From Diplonema papillatum (lineage: Eukaryota; Euglenozoa; Diplonemea; Diplonemida; Diplonemidae), in assembly GCA_030068145.1 (NCBI GenBank), contig JAPJBO010000486.1, forward strand, positions 105,606 to 169,605: a stretch of DNA of 64,000 nucleotides, read 5' to 3'. Each line of letters starts with the position of its first letter. Position 1 is the first letter of the stretch. The translations under genes and the position numbers were made by a program. A model generated the notes under the pieces. It ran no database searches, had not been told where the DNA came from, and was given only the letters and a program-made list of their open reading frames with translations. Positions 21,710-32,520 of this stretch are shown piece after piece.

Positions 21710-23275
21710 CTACAGCATGTTGAAGTCGTTGCCCGGTTCTGTTTTGTTGTCCTGCTCGGAATCGTTTCCGTCGGCGTAGCTTTCGTTGGCAGCCCCGACG
21801 GCACGCTCGAACTCAAGAAACTCGCCCATGTTGATGCGACCGTCATCGTTTTTATCCGTCACGGCAATGGCAACACGCACGTAGTTGTCCGCCTCATCCG
21901 GTTCGCAGCCGGCGTTCACCAGCCACTCGTGGACCTCCTCCGGGGAGAGGCGGCCATCGTGGTCAAAATCAATTTGCTGGAACCTCTCATCAACCGAGCG
22001 CAATACTTCTGCACTGAACTTTGGTTGCGCCGCAGCCTCCTCGTATGAAAGTCCCGGGGCGCTCCCCGGCATGTGATCAGGGCTGCCAGGTGCCTGACCC
22101 GGACTACCAGGTGCATGGCTTGGGCTACCAGGTACATGGTCCGGACTACCAGTTACGTGGCTTGGGCTGCCAGGTGCCTGGTCCGGGCTACCAGGTACGT
22201 GACTCGGGCTACCAGGTGCGTGACTTGGGCTGCCAGGTGCCAAGTCCGGGCTACCAGGTGCGTGGCTTGGGCTGCCAGGTGCCAGGTCCGGGCTACCAGG
22301 TACGTGGCTAGGGCTACCAGGTACGTGGCTAGGGCTACCAGGTACGTGACTTGGGCTGCCAGGTGCCTGGTCCGGGCTTCCAGGCACCAGGCCTGGACTG
22401 GCGAGCGGATCGAGGCTGCCAAAATCTGCCGACGCTATGTCATCACTCAGTGCGACGTTTGGATTGCCCTCTGGTGGCTGATCAGCGCGGATACTGTCCA
22501 TTGCTTGCGGCTCACTAGCCTCTTTCGCATTATGCTGGCCAGCTGACGGGTCCAGCTCCGACCCGCCGTCCTCTGGCTCGTACAGCAGATCCCCCGTACC
22601 TCCCTCGGGAGGCCAAGGGCTGTAGCCTTTGAGCCTTGTCACAGCAGTGCGGAACTCTTCGCGGGTCAACGCTTGCATGTCGAAGGCGACTTGCAGGATA
22701 CCAAGCTGTTTTTCAAGTTTCGTTGTCTGCGTTGAGAACTGAGAAGGCATGAGCGGCTGTGCAGGCGGGATTGGGGCGGGGCGCAGGACGTCGATGTCAA
22801 AAGACGTGGCACCGCTGTCCAAAGCGAGGACACGCGCTCGCCGCATGTCCGATTGGCTCAAGATCTCATACCCCGCCATGTGTACCACAACGTCACACGG
22901 TTGAACGCCGCCTGCTTCAGCAGCCGAAGCTCGTGCGACTCCTGTCACGACAATGCGGTCTCCGACCGGTTTGCAGTGCAACCCCAGAGGTTCTGTTGCC
23001 CGGCCCAAGCGCAGGTTCAATCTTATAGCAGTCGCTCGCTGCCCGGCATCTCCCCCACCGGGACTACCCCATGGGCCAAACGGCGATGCGTAGCCTTGGT
23101 TGGACGCGGTCAGATATGACGACGGCGACGTGTATCCTCCCCTTGCAGGACTACCGTACCCATCACTATAACTCGGAGATCGAGACGGGTCTCGGGCCAT
23201 CAACTTGGCACTCAAAGGCATTGCATGGCCGGTTGGGCTCGTGTGATGTGGTGAACCTTCGAGCCCGCTGGACAT
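21710..23275 (-). CDS. PDZ + two EF-hand paralogue, C-terminally truncated
   Basis: Paralogue of the 19549..21453 gene. The frame opens at 23428, but the ATG at 23275 (MSSGLEGSPHHTSPTGHAMP) aligns with the paralogue's start, giving 521 residues. The same N-terminal Ser/Pro region and PDZ-like domain (EPLGLHCKPVGDRIVVTGVA) are followed by an expanded array of ~18 PGSPxxxP-type octapeptides. One EF-hand pair follows (DFDHDGRLSPEE, DKNDDGRINMGE). Homology stops exactly after the shared KTEPGN, and the protein ends three codons later (DFNML), so the second EF pair is lost. Either it is a functional short form or it was cut by the tandem duplication. Confidence 0.82.
   Translation of the reverse strand: MSSGLEGSPHHTSPTGHAMPLSAKLMARDPSRSPSYSDGYGSPARGGYTSPSSYLTASNQGYASPFGPWGSPGGGDAGQRATAIRLNLRLGRATEPLGLHCKPVGDRIVVTGVARASAAEAGGVQPCDVVVHMAGYEILSQSDMRRARVLALDSGATSFDIDVLRPAPIPPAQPLMPSQFSTQTTKLEKQLGILQVAFDMQALTREEFRTAVTRLKGYSPWPPEGGTGDLLYEPEDGGSELDPSAGQHNAKEASEPQAMDSIRADQPPEGNPNVALSDDIASADFGSLDPLASPGLVPGSPDQAPGSPSHVPGSPSHVPGSPSHVPGSPDLAPGSPSHAPGSPDLAPGSPSHAPGSPSHVPGSPDQAPGSPSHVTGSPDHVPGSPSHAPGSPGQAPGSPDHMPGSAPGLSYEEAAAQPKFSAEVLRSVDERFQQIDFDHDGRLSPEEVHEWLVNAGCEPDEADNYVRVAIAVTDKNDDGRINMGEFLEFERAVGAANESYADGNDSEQDNKTEPGNDFNML
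22075..22395 (-). repeat. 24-bp coding minisatellite (PGSP octapeptides)
   Basis: About 13 tandem 24-bp units such as CCAGGTACGTGACTTGGGCT on the plus strand, encoding PGSPSHVP/PGSPDLAP variants. In-frame unit gain or loss explains the length difference from the neighbouring paralogue. Confidence 0.9.
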
Positions 23276-23381
23276 CAAATTGCGCGGCAGGCTGGCAGGC
23301 AGCAAGGTTGTTGGTGTTATATTTTTTTCGTCTTTTCCCGTGACGATCACTTGCTTTCTTTTGTTGACCTGTAGCGATCGC

Positions 23382-23505
23382 GTGGCACAGGGGTTTCCCG
23401 AAACAGAGCGTGGGTTTAGAGCCAACACAGTCTGCTAGCCGCCAATTGTCTCGGCATGCGTTACTATACGATAGCTGTGTCTACCCTATCAAGCCCCTGT
23501 GCCAC
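23382..23505. repeat. 15-bp inverted repeat pair, MITE-like
   Basis: GTGGCACAGGGGTTT (23382..23396) and AAGCCCCTGTGCCAC (23491..23505) are inverted with one mismatch, 124 bp overall, just upstream of the shorter EF-hand gene. No target duplication is evident. Confidence 0.55.
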
Positions 23506-24886
23506 AGGTGAAGGGCAAAGAAGTCGCTGGCTGGTCAACACCGCGCCAGTTGCCAATATCGCCGCAAGCCGCATTCGCGAGGTCTCCAGGCACTAGCATC
23601 TCAACATCTTTGAAAGCAGCAAGTCATCATCCCAGAGGCTTAAGTGCATCTGTCCCTCGCTACCGGTAATCGCCACGTTTCCAAATATCATATGCGTGTG
23701 TGGTTGCTGCGAGCTCAGCAAGATGAGCCGACGTCGAATGTGTCTTTCATCAATCGGATCTCGATGTCCGACCCACGACGCTGTTGAGGAAGACAATAAA
23801 TCTTCGTTGCCATGCCCATACCCAGACCAGCATCGTAATGGGACTAGCAGATCGAATCAGACCCTAGCATGCTACCATGCGACCGCCATGGGTTGGGCAG
23901 GTCGATATTCATAGCTTGTTGTCAGTTGTGCAGATCGCCTAAACCCGAAGACGACATGAGTTGCTCTTTAAGCTGCTGGTGATGCCATCCCGCTCAGCCT
24001 GCATTAAGAACCCGAAGTCCGTCGGATCGGGTCCCAATAGAGGTCTGGATCCGACAGCTCTTGGTGGCTGTGGAACTGTGGTGCAAACGAATGCGTGCCT
24101 TTTCGGCAATGTTTGCATCGATCGTCCACCGGCTGGCACTCTTCATGGTGTGCGCATGAGAAAGCTCGATGACACCTAAAATCACTTGGGCCGGACACCT
24201 CCCCCGCCTGTCGTAGGTCTTGCTCTCAGAATCATTGATGCCGGCGTAGAGAAAGAAATGTGGAGACGCTCGAAGATAAACTGAGTAGCTGTCAACAAGG
24301 CTGTAAAGCCAGTTGCAACTGCTCTTAGCAGAAGTACCAAAAGCACCCGGGAGCACTCAATCAACAATCATACTTTCGATGTTCTATGACGAGAACATCT
24401 GCAAAATTCCGAGGCGCGCAACAAGAAACTGAATTGTTTCTTGGCACGTGTGCCGCGGATCCTGCATGCTCTGGCCGCACTGCTATTGGTCTGACCAAGT
24501 TTCAAGCAAACACTAACGAGGGGATTGCTGCTATGCAGACAGGAGTTGCCTCCGCTAGGAAGGCTCCCTCAGGAGGCACCGCTGCTTTGTTTTTATTTTT
24601 TACCAAACATGAAATGTTGGAGGAAATGAGAAGCTCGTCGCCGCAAACCGTGGCGTTTTCACTTGCGTCCTGAATCCAGCTTTACGTAAAAAACGATCAG
24701 GCACTGCGTTCAACGAAAACAACTCTCTCTTCACATCATCATCATCATCATCATCATTAGTTTTGTATCAGCCGCGGTTGTGCGAGTGACGAGCTCTTAT
24801 TTTAACTTATTTTTTAGTTTTTGTCATCATGAGCTGTCTTTTGTTCCAACGGGGAACTGCCAAGGAAGTGTGCACAGAGGCACGCG
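23506..24886. other. intergenic, with a short CAT microsatellite
   Basis: No gene is recognised. A (CAT)n tract of about eight units lies at ~24737-24760. The short frames on both strands show no family resemblance. Confidence 0.5.
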
Positions 24887-27553
24887 TCAAGACAAGACGA
24901 AATATGAACTGGGGTCAACCGGCCCCACTTGCCGCCTACAAGGAAGCTCAAGCGGCTGCGGTGCAGTCGGTGGTACCGGTCGAGGAGCCTCGAAAGAGGC
25001 AGAGGTGGAGGCAGAGGCCTCTGCCTCCAAGTCGTGTTGCGGCGAATTGCTGCGCTCAAAAAGCGCCGGATCTTGAGAGGGGGGCGCTGCGGAGAACTCG
25101 GCCTGCCACTCGCGGAAGAGCTGCCAGTCACGGGGGTCCGCACGGGAAAGGAGCGACAGGAGGGTCTGCTGAGGCCTCCGCCGGGGACGTGGAGGAGATG
25201 CGCAGGGGCGATGGTGAGGACACATGGGGTCGAGCTTCTCCGAGGACCCACACGTTGTCAACCGCAGACGCCGAGTTGCTTCCTGCCGACGACTAAGCAG
25301 CGATGGTGGCGAGGCGGGGGCGGGTCTGCTGGGCTGCGTCGACAACGGAAGGAGGCGAGCTGGCAACTCGAGGGCCGGCCGAGCAGACGGGGTCGCGAAT
25401 CGCTTGCTATCCTGCTCGCACGCTCTGCGCAGGGTGTGGTCGTACTGACGAAAGCGGGCGATGAGCAGGTTTGCGCGCGCCGTGGTCGTGCTGAGGTGGG
25501 TCCGGAAGCTCGCTTTGTGGCGACTGCCCTGCCGGCTGATCCCCTTGGCACCCCCCGCAACCCGGGTGGACGGAAACGGCGAGATCCCGTCGCAAACCCG
25601 GGTTTCCAACACGTGCTGCGACGCGAACAAGTGGCCCAGCGGCCGCGAAGCGACGGCCGCGGCGCTGTCGTAGAACGACGATTCGACGCTCAGCGACTCG
25701 GCCAGCGGCGCCGCACTCTGCTGCGAGCGCAACGTCGCGAAGAAGAAGCTGTCGAGGCTGCACACGGCCTCGTCGGCTCCTCCTCCCCTGTCTGCCATCG
25801 ACGGCACCAGCGCGGGGGCCATCGCCCCTACGGCCTGGGCGCCGCGGGGGCGTTTGCTCCCGGCGCGCTTCCCTGCGCTGGTTGCGTCGATCGGCCCGCT
25901 TTCGTCGGTCGCTGCCTTGGTTCGGCGGATGCACTTGACGCCCAGGGCCGACGACCGCCAGAGCCCGTGCCCTTCCTTTCGGGACGCGGCGCCGTCGTCG
26001 GTGCGCGCTTCGTTGACCTCCTTCGCAGCTTGCTGGGCGAAGAGGTCTTTCGATCTCTTGACGACCCAGGCCAGGTGGCCGTGCTCTTTCAAATGGGGCA
26101 CGAACGCGTCGAACGGCAGCGCCCAGCACTCAGCCAGGCCACTGGCCGCGATGGGGAATGCCCACCGCTGTTGCACGAGCCCTGTGTACCCGATGCATTC
26201 CTTTGGGTGCACCAAGTCCTCGCCTGAGCAAAGCCGGGTGTTGATATTGCGCACGCGCACCGTGCCGCGGGAAACGATGAACATCGCGTCGATCTGCTGA
26301 CTCGTCGAAGCGAGCAGCTCGTTGTCTGTCAACACCAGCGGCTGGAAAAGCTCCGCAACGCGGGAGAGCAACCCGGGGTACCCGTTTTGGAATAACGGGC
26401 ACGTCCGCAGACTGGGCACGACCACGCTTCGGTCCATCACCCGTTTTCTGTGATCGCACGCTGCCTCACGCACTTTGTGCGTCAACGATTGGCGGTCGGA
26501 GAAATCGCTCTCGGAAAGCGAGTACAGGTAGCACGGAGTTTTCGTCACAACCGTCGCACTCCGTTTCTCTCTGAAAAACATGTCGAAATCCGAGATCATC
26601 GACAGGGGCTTCACGGGCTTGTCCGCAAACTCCCCGTCGACCAGCAGAGCGACGCCGCGACGGAGGAGATGGCAGCTGGCCGGGATCTGATCTTTGTGCG
26701 CAATGGTGGTCCCCGGGGGAAGCACTTTGGGCACCATTTTCACGATGAGCTCCTGCAGGTCTCGCTCCGTCGCAGAAGCGAGCAGCGGGGTGGATGCCCG
26801 CAGGATGGCGGGGGTCACCGGCAGCTGCGCGAGCATGAAGGTTTCCCGCGTCACGAGGACCGACTGGTGCACCAGCTCCCGCAGGTTTTCGGGCAGCTTT
26901 TCGTACTCCGCCGCGAACGCGGCGCGGGTCAGCGTCCAGCACTCGCAGGCCACCGCAGCCGAAATGTACGAACCGTGCGCCTCGCCGGTGACCTGCACCG
27001 TGTCGCCTAGAACGGCAGGCGCGGTGTGCACGGCAAGGTGCATCAATTCCTCGCCTCGCGCCGGACGATGCGATTCGTGAACGGTCCCGCTGGTCAGGAG
27101 GACAACCCCGGATGTGTTCGGCTCCCCCGCGTAGTAGACGTACTCACCGGCGTCGACCGAGAGTGGACGCAGCTCCTTCGCCAGCGCCGTGAGGCCGAGC
27201 ATGGGCCACGACCGGAACACGCCGGAGGCGTGGAAGAAGGTCGCCGTCGGCTGGCGGACGATCTTCTGCGCCGCCTTCTGCCGCCGGGTCTGTGCCACCT
27301 TGAGCATCATCCGGTACCGCAAGCGCCACTCGAGAATGCGGCGCGCGGTGCTGCACATCTGGTTGAGCACCTGCTCGGGGAGTTGGTCCAGCACTTTCAA
27401 GCTCACCAGCTGCGCTTCTTTAAAGTACCCAGCGAAGTCCGCGACCTTCTCGTCGGACATGCCCTCTAACCCATCGTCGAGCGCTCCTTCCCCCAGCGCC
27501 GCTTCGTGCGGGATCAGCTCGAGCAAGTCTTCGTCGACGCTGTTGTCCCGCAT
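24887..27553 (-). CDS. protein with three CNB-like (cNMP-binding fold) domains
   Basis: An 888-residue intronless product with a true ATG and TGA stop. After a ~100-residue helical N-terminus come three cyclic-nucleotide-binding-type beta rolls, at about residues 110-230 (DAGEYVYYAGEPNTSGVVLL), 265-350 (LPPGTTIAHKDQIPASCHLL) and 385-500 (LLASTSQQIDAMFIVSRGTV). None keeps the phosphate-binding cassette with its Glu and Arg, so cAMP/cGMP binding is doubtful. The C-terminal ~350 residues are low-complexity, Ser/Pro/Arg/Ala-rich. Similar multi-CNB proteins are common in kinetoplastid-like protists. Role unknown: a regulatory scaffold, or a sensor of another nucleotide, is possible. Long opposite-strand frames here are GC-rich shadows. 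Confidence 0.8.
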   Translation of the reverse strand: MRDNSVDEDLLELIPHEAALGEGALDDGLEGMSDEKVADFAGYFKEAQLVSLKVLDQLPEQVLNQMCSTARRILEWRLRYRMMLKVAQTRRQKAAQKIVRQPTATFFHASGVFRSWPMLGLTALAKELRPLSVDAGEYVYYAGEPNTSGVVLLTSGTVHESHRPARGEELMHLAVHTAPAVLGDTVQVTGEAHGSYISAAVACECWTLTRAAFAAEYEKLPENLRELVHQSVLVTRETFMLAQLPVTPAILRASTPLLASATERDLQELIVKMVPKVLPPGTTIAHKDQIPASCHLLRRGVALLVDGEFADKPVKPLSMISDFDMFFREKRSATVVTKTPCYLYSLSESDFSDRQSLTHKVREAACDHRKRVMDRSVVVPSLRTCPLFQNGYPGLLSRVAELFQPLVLTDNELLASTSQQIDAMFIVSRGTVRVRNINTRLCSGEDLVHPKECIGYTGLVQQRWAFPIAASGLAECWALPFDAFVPHLKEHGHLAWVVKRSKDLFAQQAAKEVNEARTDDGAASRKEGHGLWRSSALGVKCIRRTKAATDESGPIDATSAGKRAGSKRPRGAQAVGAMAPALVPSMADRGGGADEAVCSLDSFFFATLRSQQSAAPLAESLSVESSFYDSAAAVASRPLGHLFASQHVLETRVCDGISPFPSTRVAGGAKGISRQGSRHKASFRTHLSTTTARANLLIARFRQYDHTLRRACEQDSKRFATPSARPALELPARLLPLSTQPSRPAPASPPSLLSRRQEATRRLRLTTCGSSEKLDPMCPHHRPCASPPRPRRRPQQTLLSLLSRADPRDWQLFREWQAEFSAAPPSQDPALFERSNSPQHDLEAEASASTSASFEAPRPVPPTAPQPLELPCRRQVGPVDPSSYFVLS

Positions 27554-27649
27554 TCATTTGGATCGAAATGTTCGGGGGGCGTTTCTTTCGTGTTCCCGGC
27601 GATACTTCGCTCGGTTGCCTGTGTTGATGTGCGTCGTGTGTTTGCGTTG

Positions 27650-28060
27650 CCAACACGCCCCCCGGTGCTCACCCCGATTGCGGGGGAAATGGGGCGGCGG
27701 GTGATGTGGGTGGGCTGATGAACGGGCAGGATCGGGCTGCTGCGTCCTCAAAGATTGGCACATCTCCCTTTCACTGCGGCTTGTGGGTTTGACACCCTAA
27801 GCCTCGCACACGTGTTAGACTCCTTGGTCCGTGTTTCAAGACGGTAGAAGATCGTTGTGTGCCTGCGGGCGTTTAACCACGTCAAGCCTGCGGGAGCAAG
27901 GACGTTGTCCGAAGACGCCGACACGTACCCTTCGCTGACGATGCCGCGGGTCACCTCCTCAACGGGTGGCAGGGGGTACTTGAGTCGGCAGGTGAACAGG
28001 GGGACGTCTATACGTTTCGAGCTCGGGTGGCTCATGGTGGCGTCGCCCCCTTCCGCCTTC
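27650..28060 (-). rRNA. 28S (LSU) rRNA fragment
   Basis: On the minus strand, CCGTCTTGAAACACGGACCA, continuing AGGAGTCTAACACGTGTGCG, is the universal LSU segment following the D2 expansion. GGGTGTCAAACCC, GCAGTGAAAG and a GGGGTGAGCACC-like stretch follow in the right order. Upstream ~200 nt would be D2. Neither the earlier LSU core nor the later core is present, so this is a partial copy, not a working rDNA unit. It ends ~100 bp upstream of the CNB gene start. Exact ends are uncertain. Confidence 0.8.
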
Positions 28061-28065
28061 TGTAG

Positions 28066-29129
28066 TTTCTAGCGGTATTTGTGGAATAGAAGTCGGTATT
28101 TTAGAGTCTCTGGTTGACCGTAGAGCTTGGGTAAGGAGGGGGGTTGAGAGGGTTGAGAAAAGTGAGAGGGTGCTGCTCGTTTCGGGTGATGTGTCACTCC
28201 GTTGTGGAACCTTGCAAAATCCCCTAACGTGTTTAGGGGGCGTTTGGGTATTATGTTCGTGTACCTTGCCACTGCGATCCTTCGTGTCGATGGCATCCCC
28301 CGCTTATGCACTGTCGTCTTGCAAATGACGACTTCTGTCCTCACCTTTTCTGTCCCCGTAGTCGATCCTTATCCACTTCTTCTGGACAAGCATTAGTTCT
28401 TTCTACTGCAACGCTGGCTAGCATGACCATCAGCTGCGCAAGACGTCTGACACCACCGCAACGGTGTCATTCTCCGGGGAGGAGTAGCGGTCCGAAACGA
28501 AATATGCAACTGGAATCGTGCTGCTGTTGCTGGCAGCAGTACGGCCAATGCAGCAAATCAGGACACATAGAGAGGAGAAGGAGTTGCGATGCCAGCGGCA
28601 ATACAGTTTCCCGCGGTTCTCGGAAGAGACCTGCGAGATTCTAAGCTAGACGGGAGAGAGGGCATCATCATACGGATTATGAATATCTGGCAGCTGTTTT
28701 GTGGTGTGTCAGACCAAGACGGAAGACACGATGAGAGATGAGAAGAGTGAGCTACACCGCCGAAAGGCAGTCAAAGTACGATAACTCGGCATTTTATGCA
28801 TCAGAGGTTGAGACTTGAATTGTAACGAGCGGCGGAAGAGTCAGCATAGCAGGACAGGTCGCGTCATTCGTCAACCTGCAGTTTTCGAGTGAGTGACAAG
28901 AAACGTCACGCTTGAGCGCCGTTCGGCGCGCTAAGCCTAAATTTGCCAAACATACCATCGGGGATCCGGGGACGCTTGCACAGGCAGTGAACTTAGCATC
29001 CGAACTTACCCGCGCTTATGGTGTCATATCTTCAAACAGGCCGTGTCTGGCAAAATATTAATTCCTGAGAGTGTGCTACGGTTAGAGGGCTGAAATCAAG
29101 TCAATCGCGCTCAAAATGTTGCAAACTTG
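28066..29129. other. intergenic, no gene seen
   Basis: No coding resemblance. A small hairpin-like AGCGCCGTTCGGCGCGCT occurs at ~28915. Confidence 0.5.
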
Positions 29130-32045
29130 TTATGTGTGCGTGTGAGTGAAGATTGTGCATACCGTTTTTGGGACGAAGATCTCGTAACCGCTGTGCAGCG
29201 TTTTCTTCAAAATACAGGAACGAATGATGGCGATGATAGAGATGGCAGCCCCGAGGAGAATGAGTCCGATCCACCAGAAGTCCCAACCATCGTCAAACAG
29301 AGGCGCGCAGACGAAGGCGAAGCGGGTCATGAACTTGATCAAGACGTTGAGTGAAGGTCCCGACGTGTCTTTGAACGGGTCTCCGACTGTGTCGCCACAA
29401 ACGGCGGCTTTGTGACAGTTCGTCGCTTTGCCCATCACAACACCGTCGACCACGAAATGCCCGGCCTCAATCCATCTCTTAGCATTGTTCCACGCGCTGC
29501 CGGTGTTGCTCATCACCACCCCCAGCAAGTAACCAGAACCAATGGCCCCAATGAGGAGGCCCACTAAGGCGTGAGCCCCGAACAAAAGTCCTGTGATCAG
29601 CGGCGCAAAGATGGCCAGCACCCCCGGCATCAGCATCCCGCGCAGAGACGAGTTGCAACCGATAATGATGCAGCGTCGGTAGTCAGGCATGATCGTGGGG
29701 TTCGTTAAAATGTCTGGCTTGTCCAGAAACTGACGGCGCACCTCGTGCATCATCTCCTGGGCAGCCTTGTTTACGCCAAGCATCGTCATTGCCCCGAAGA
29801 CATACGGCAGCATCGAGCCGACCAGAAACCCGATGACAACCACGGGACGTAGCGCGTTGACATTTTCGATATCCGCCACGCGCACATACGCCACACACAA
29901 GGCCAAGGAGCTGAGCAAGGCACTCCCGTTGGCAAATCCTTTTCCCGTGGCTGCTGTCGTGTTGCCCAACGCGTCGAGAGCGTCGGTGTGCTTTCTTACC
30001 CATGGCGGCAGCTCGCTCATCTCAGCGATACCCCCTGCATTGTCTGCCACCGGACCGCAAGCGGCAGTTGACATCGTCACGCCGAGAGTTGACATCATGC
30101 CCACGACAGCGATGGCCGTGCCGTAAAACCCGGCTAAATAATACGATCCCAGCACAGCGGCCACAATGAGCAGCAGCGGCACTGTCGTCGAAAGCATCCC
30201 CACGCTGAGCCCCTGTTGTGGTAGAGATAAGTGGTGCCTGCAAAAAAGGCCTCCGCAGGTCTTGATGGTCAAAACGGCACGACAGAAGGCACGCGGACGG
30301 AAGCCGTCTGGGACACACGCAAGTTATCCCTGCATCACTAAAAGAGAGAGTAATCTCTGGCACAATTATAATTCCGGAGGCCATCCCTGGATACCCATAT
30401 CCCTAGCAAGCAAGAGAGGGAAAGTCATTATTTGGCAGAACTGGATGCTAGTCGAAGTGAAGCATACACGAATGATGACGGGGCCAGCCCCAAACTCAGC
30501 AGCTCGACCAATCGATTTCGTAGGGTTGGATGTGTGGCTCGTGAAGTACTCTGTCACCATGCCGATGAGGATACCGACAACGAGACCGAGCATGATGCAT
30601 CCGAACAGACGGGGACCCGGGTTTGTTTCTTCGAAGGGCAGCCACCGGATGTCGTCGAGAACACTGCCTTCTTCTTCGAAGAGAAAGACGGCTAGGAACA
30701 CAGATACCGCCGCCATCAACCCTGCCGCCATCAACAAGTTGGTCCTGAGGGCTGCCAACAGCGAATCGAGATTGCCAGTGCTGTCGGCGACCCGGACGTA
30801 CAGCGTGCACACAATGCAGACTACGAGGCCTATCATGATAAGGTAAAACGGAAACGCCACTCCCTTCTCCCCGAACTCAGCAGCGCCCAACACGCATGCT
30901 GCAACGACAGCTCCGACGAACGACTCGAACAAGTCAGCCCCCATACCGGCAACGTCACCCACGTTGTCTCCAACACAGTCAGCAATCGTGGCGGGGTTCT
31001 TCGGCGAGTCCTCAGCGAGCGCGTTGTCCACCTTTCCGCACGAGTCAGCTCCCACGTCGGCAGCTTTCGTGTAGATACCACCACCCACACGAGCGAACAG
31101 AGCTACAGCAGACGAACCGAAACCGAACCCGCCTAACGCGGCAGTATTAGCAAACGCGGCGTAGGAAATGGTCAGACCTGACACGCTGAAGCTGACGACA
31201 CCAAGTCCCATGCACGCGCCCGTTCTGAACGCGACGTGAAGACCACGCGAGAGGCCGACCGCCTCGTCCGAATAACAAGCAGCAGCCGCCCGGCAGTTTC
31301 CTTCAGTGGCAATGAACGTGCCCATGTAACTGCAACTTGCGGACACCATCGCGCCCCATAAGAAGGAAGCCGACGCTGCCGGTACATAATCGTTTTCCTG
31401 CGCGTCGATGGCTAAAAAGAGAAAGATCGACAGCAGCAACACGGACGGCAGGAGCCACTCATACTCCTGATGCATAAAGGTCATCGCAGCTTCATGGATG
31501 ATGTCTGCGAGGCTACTCATTTCCTCGGTGCCTCGCGGTTGAGACCGCACGTTCCTGGCGTACAGCGCCACCGCCGCAATACCAACGAAGGAGCATGCCA
31601 TTGCGCCGAATACTGCCGTATATGGAACGCGGAACGTGCAATTCTCGTACAAGTAGTTCAAGTCTGCCGGGAAACCAGCAGCGGTCGCCGATCCGATGAC
31701 TGTTATCGGAATGCACCGTGCGTCGGTGAATTGACGTTCCCAGTGCTGCCAGTGCCGTGCTGTGAGGGCAGAGCGCTGAGGGTGGAACGCGTCGTCGCGG
31801 TCGAACCAGTCGGTGGTGTAGGCTAGAGCGCACAGCACCAGGGCACCAATACCAAGCAGCACCGCACACACAGCGACGACGACCGCACAGATGTCCATCT
31901 TCCCGGGAACAGAGTCCCAAGGCTGAAGCTCGCTTGTCTTCACTTCGTCATCATCATCCTCCTCCTCATCCGGGTCCCTTGATTCAAACTTCGCAGTTCG
32001 TCGCGTCACTTCCGTCTCTCGTTCTTCATCATCGTGCGCCAGATC
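29130..32045 (-). CDS. divergent membrane H+-pyrophosphatase with an intron
   Basis: Two minus-strand frames (32045..30468 and 30212..29130) join in phase 0 across a GT-AG intron. The result reads [19 protein letters not shown], colinear with the intact H+-PPases at 36023 and 53854. Conserved features include the GKVD...[20 protein letters not shown] signature, [11 protein letters not shown] (the Ala before the GKG motif marks the K+-dependent class) and [15 protein letters not shown]. The normally invariant AWDNAKK reads AWNNAKR: the Asp, a Mg-PPi ligand in this family, is Asn. The N-terminus is uncertain. A pyrimidine-rich CCCTCAG acceptor lies at 32046 and the first downstream ATG (31898) falls just before the first membrane helix, while the frame stays open to 32513. 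The C-terminus ([12 protein letters not shown]) differs from the other copies. Confidence 0.8.
30213..30467 (-). other. 255-nt GT-AG intron in the H+-PPase paralogue
   Basis: Donor CGT|GTATGC at 30467 and acceptor ACAACAG|GGG at 30213. Both flanking frames align without a gap to the intronless paralogues. Strictly keeping the paralogue's Gln would need a GT-AC intron; the GT-AG reading gives Arg at this variable position. Confidence 0.85.
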
Positions 32046-32520
32046 CTGAGGGATAGAACGTGAGAACAACCGAGAAACCGAAAACAAGGTCGCAGCCTGC
32101 GTACAACTGCTTGGTCCACGACGCAAAGTCGTGTCCTCGATGGAACATATATGATCCCGCACGCACGCACGTTTTGGTCTCGTCTCACCTCCGCCCATCT
32201 CTCCGGTCAACCCCACCTCCGACAGAGTCAGAGTTCGAGCCAGCGTAGATGTAAGTGCATACCGTTGCAGCCGCACGTTGCACGCCCATGGCGGCGTGCT
32301 TGCTCGTGGCTTTGCAGTGGCGGGCGTATATCGTTGAGCTTTGACGTGCCGATCGATCCTGAGGGGAGGAAGGGCTTCGCTTCTCGACACTTTGCCTTTG
32401 CCAGTTTGAAGCACCCGTGGCCAAGTGCGGTGTGGCAGGGGGAGACTGTGCTGGACCCAGTTCTTTCGTACACCTCTCGAAAGCATGCCCTGCGCCCCTG
32501 AGCTCCTCAACAACTTTCAT

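Noticed and set aside
24929..26227. 432-codon plus-strand frame over the CNB gene
   Set aside because: A GC-rich shadow of the minus-strand gene, Arg-rich and without a domain.
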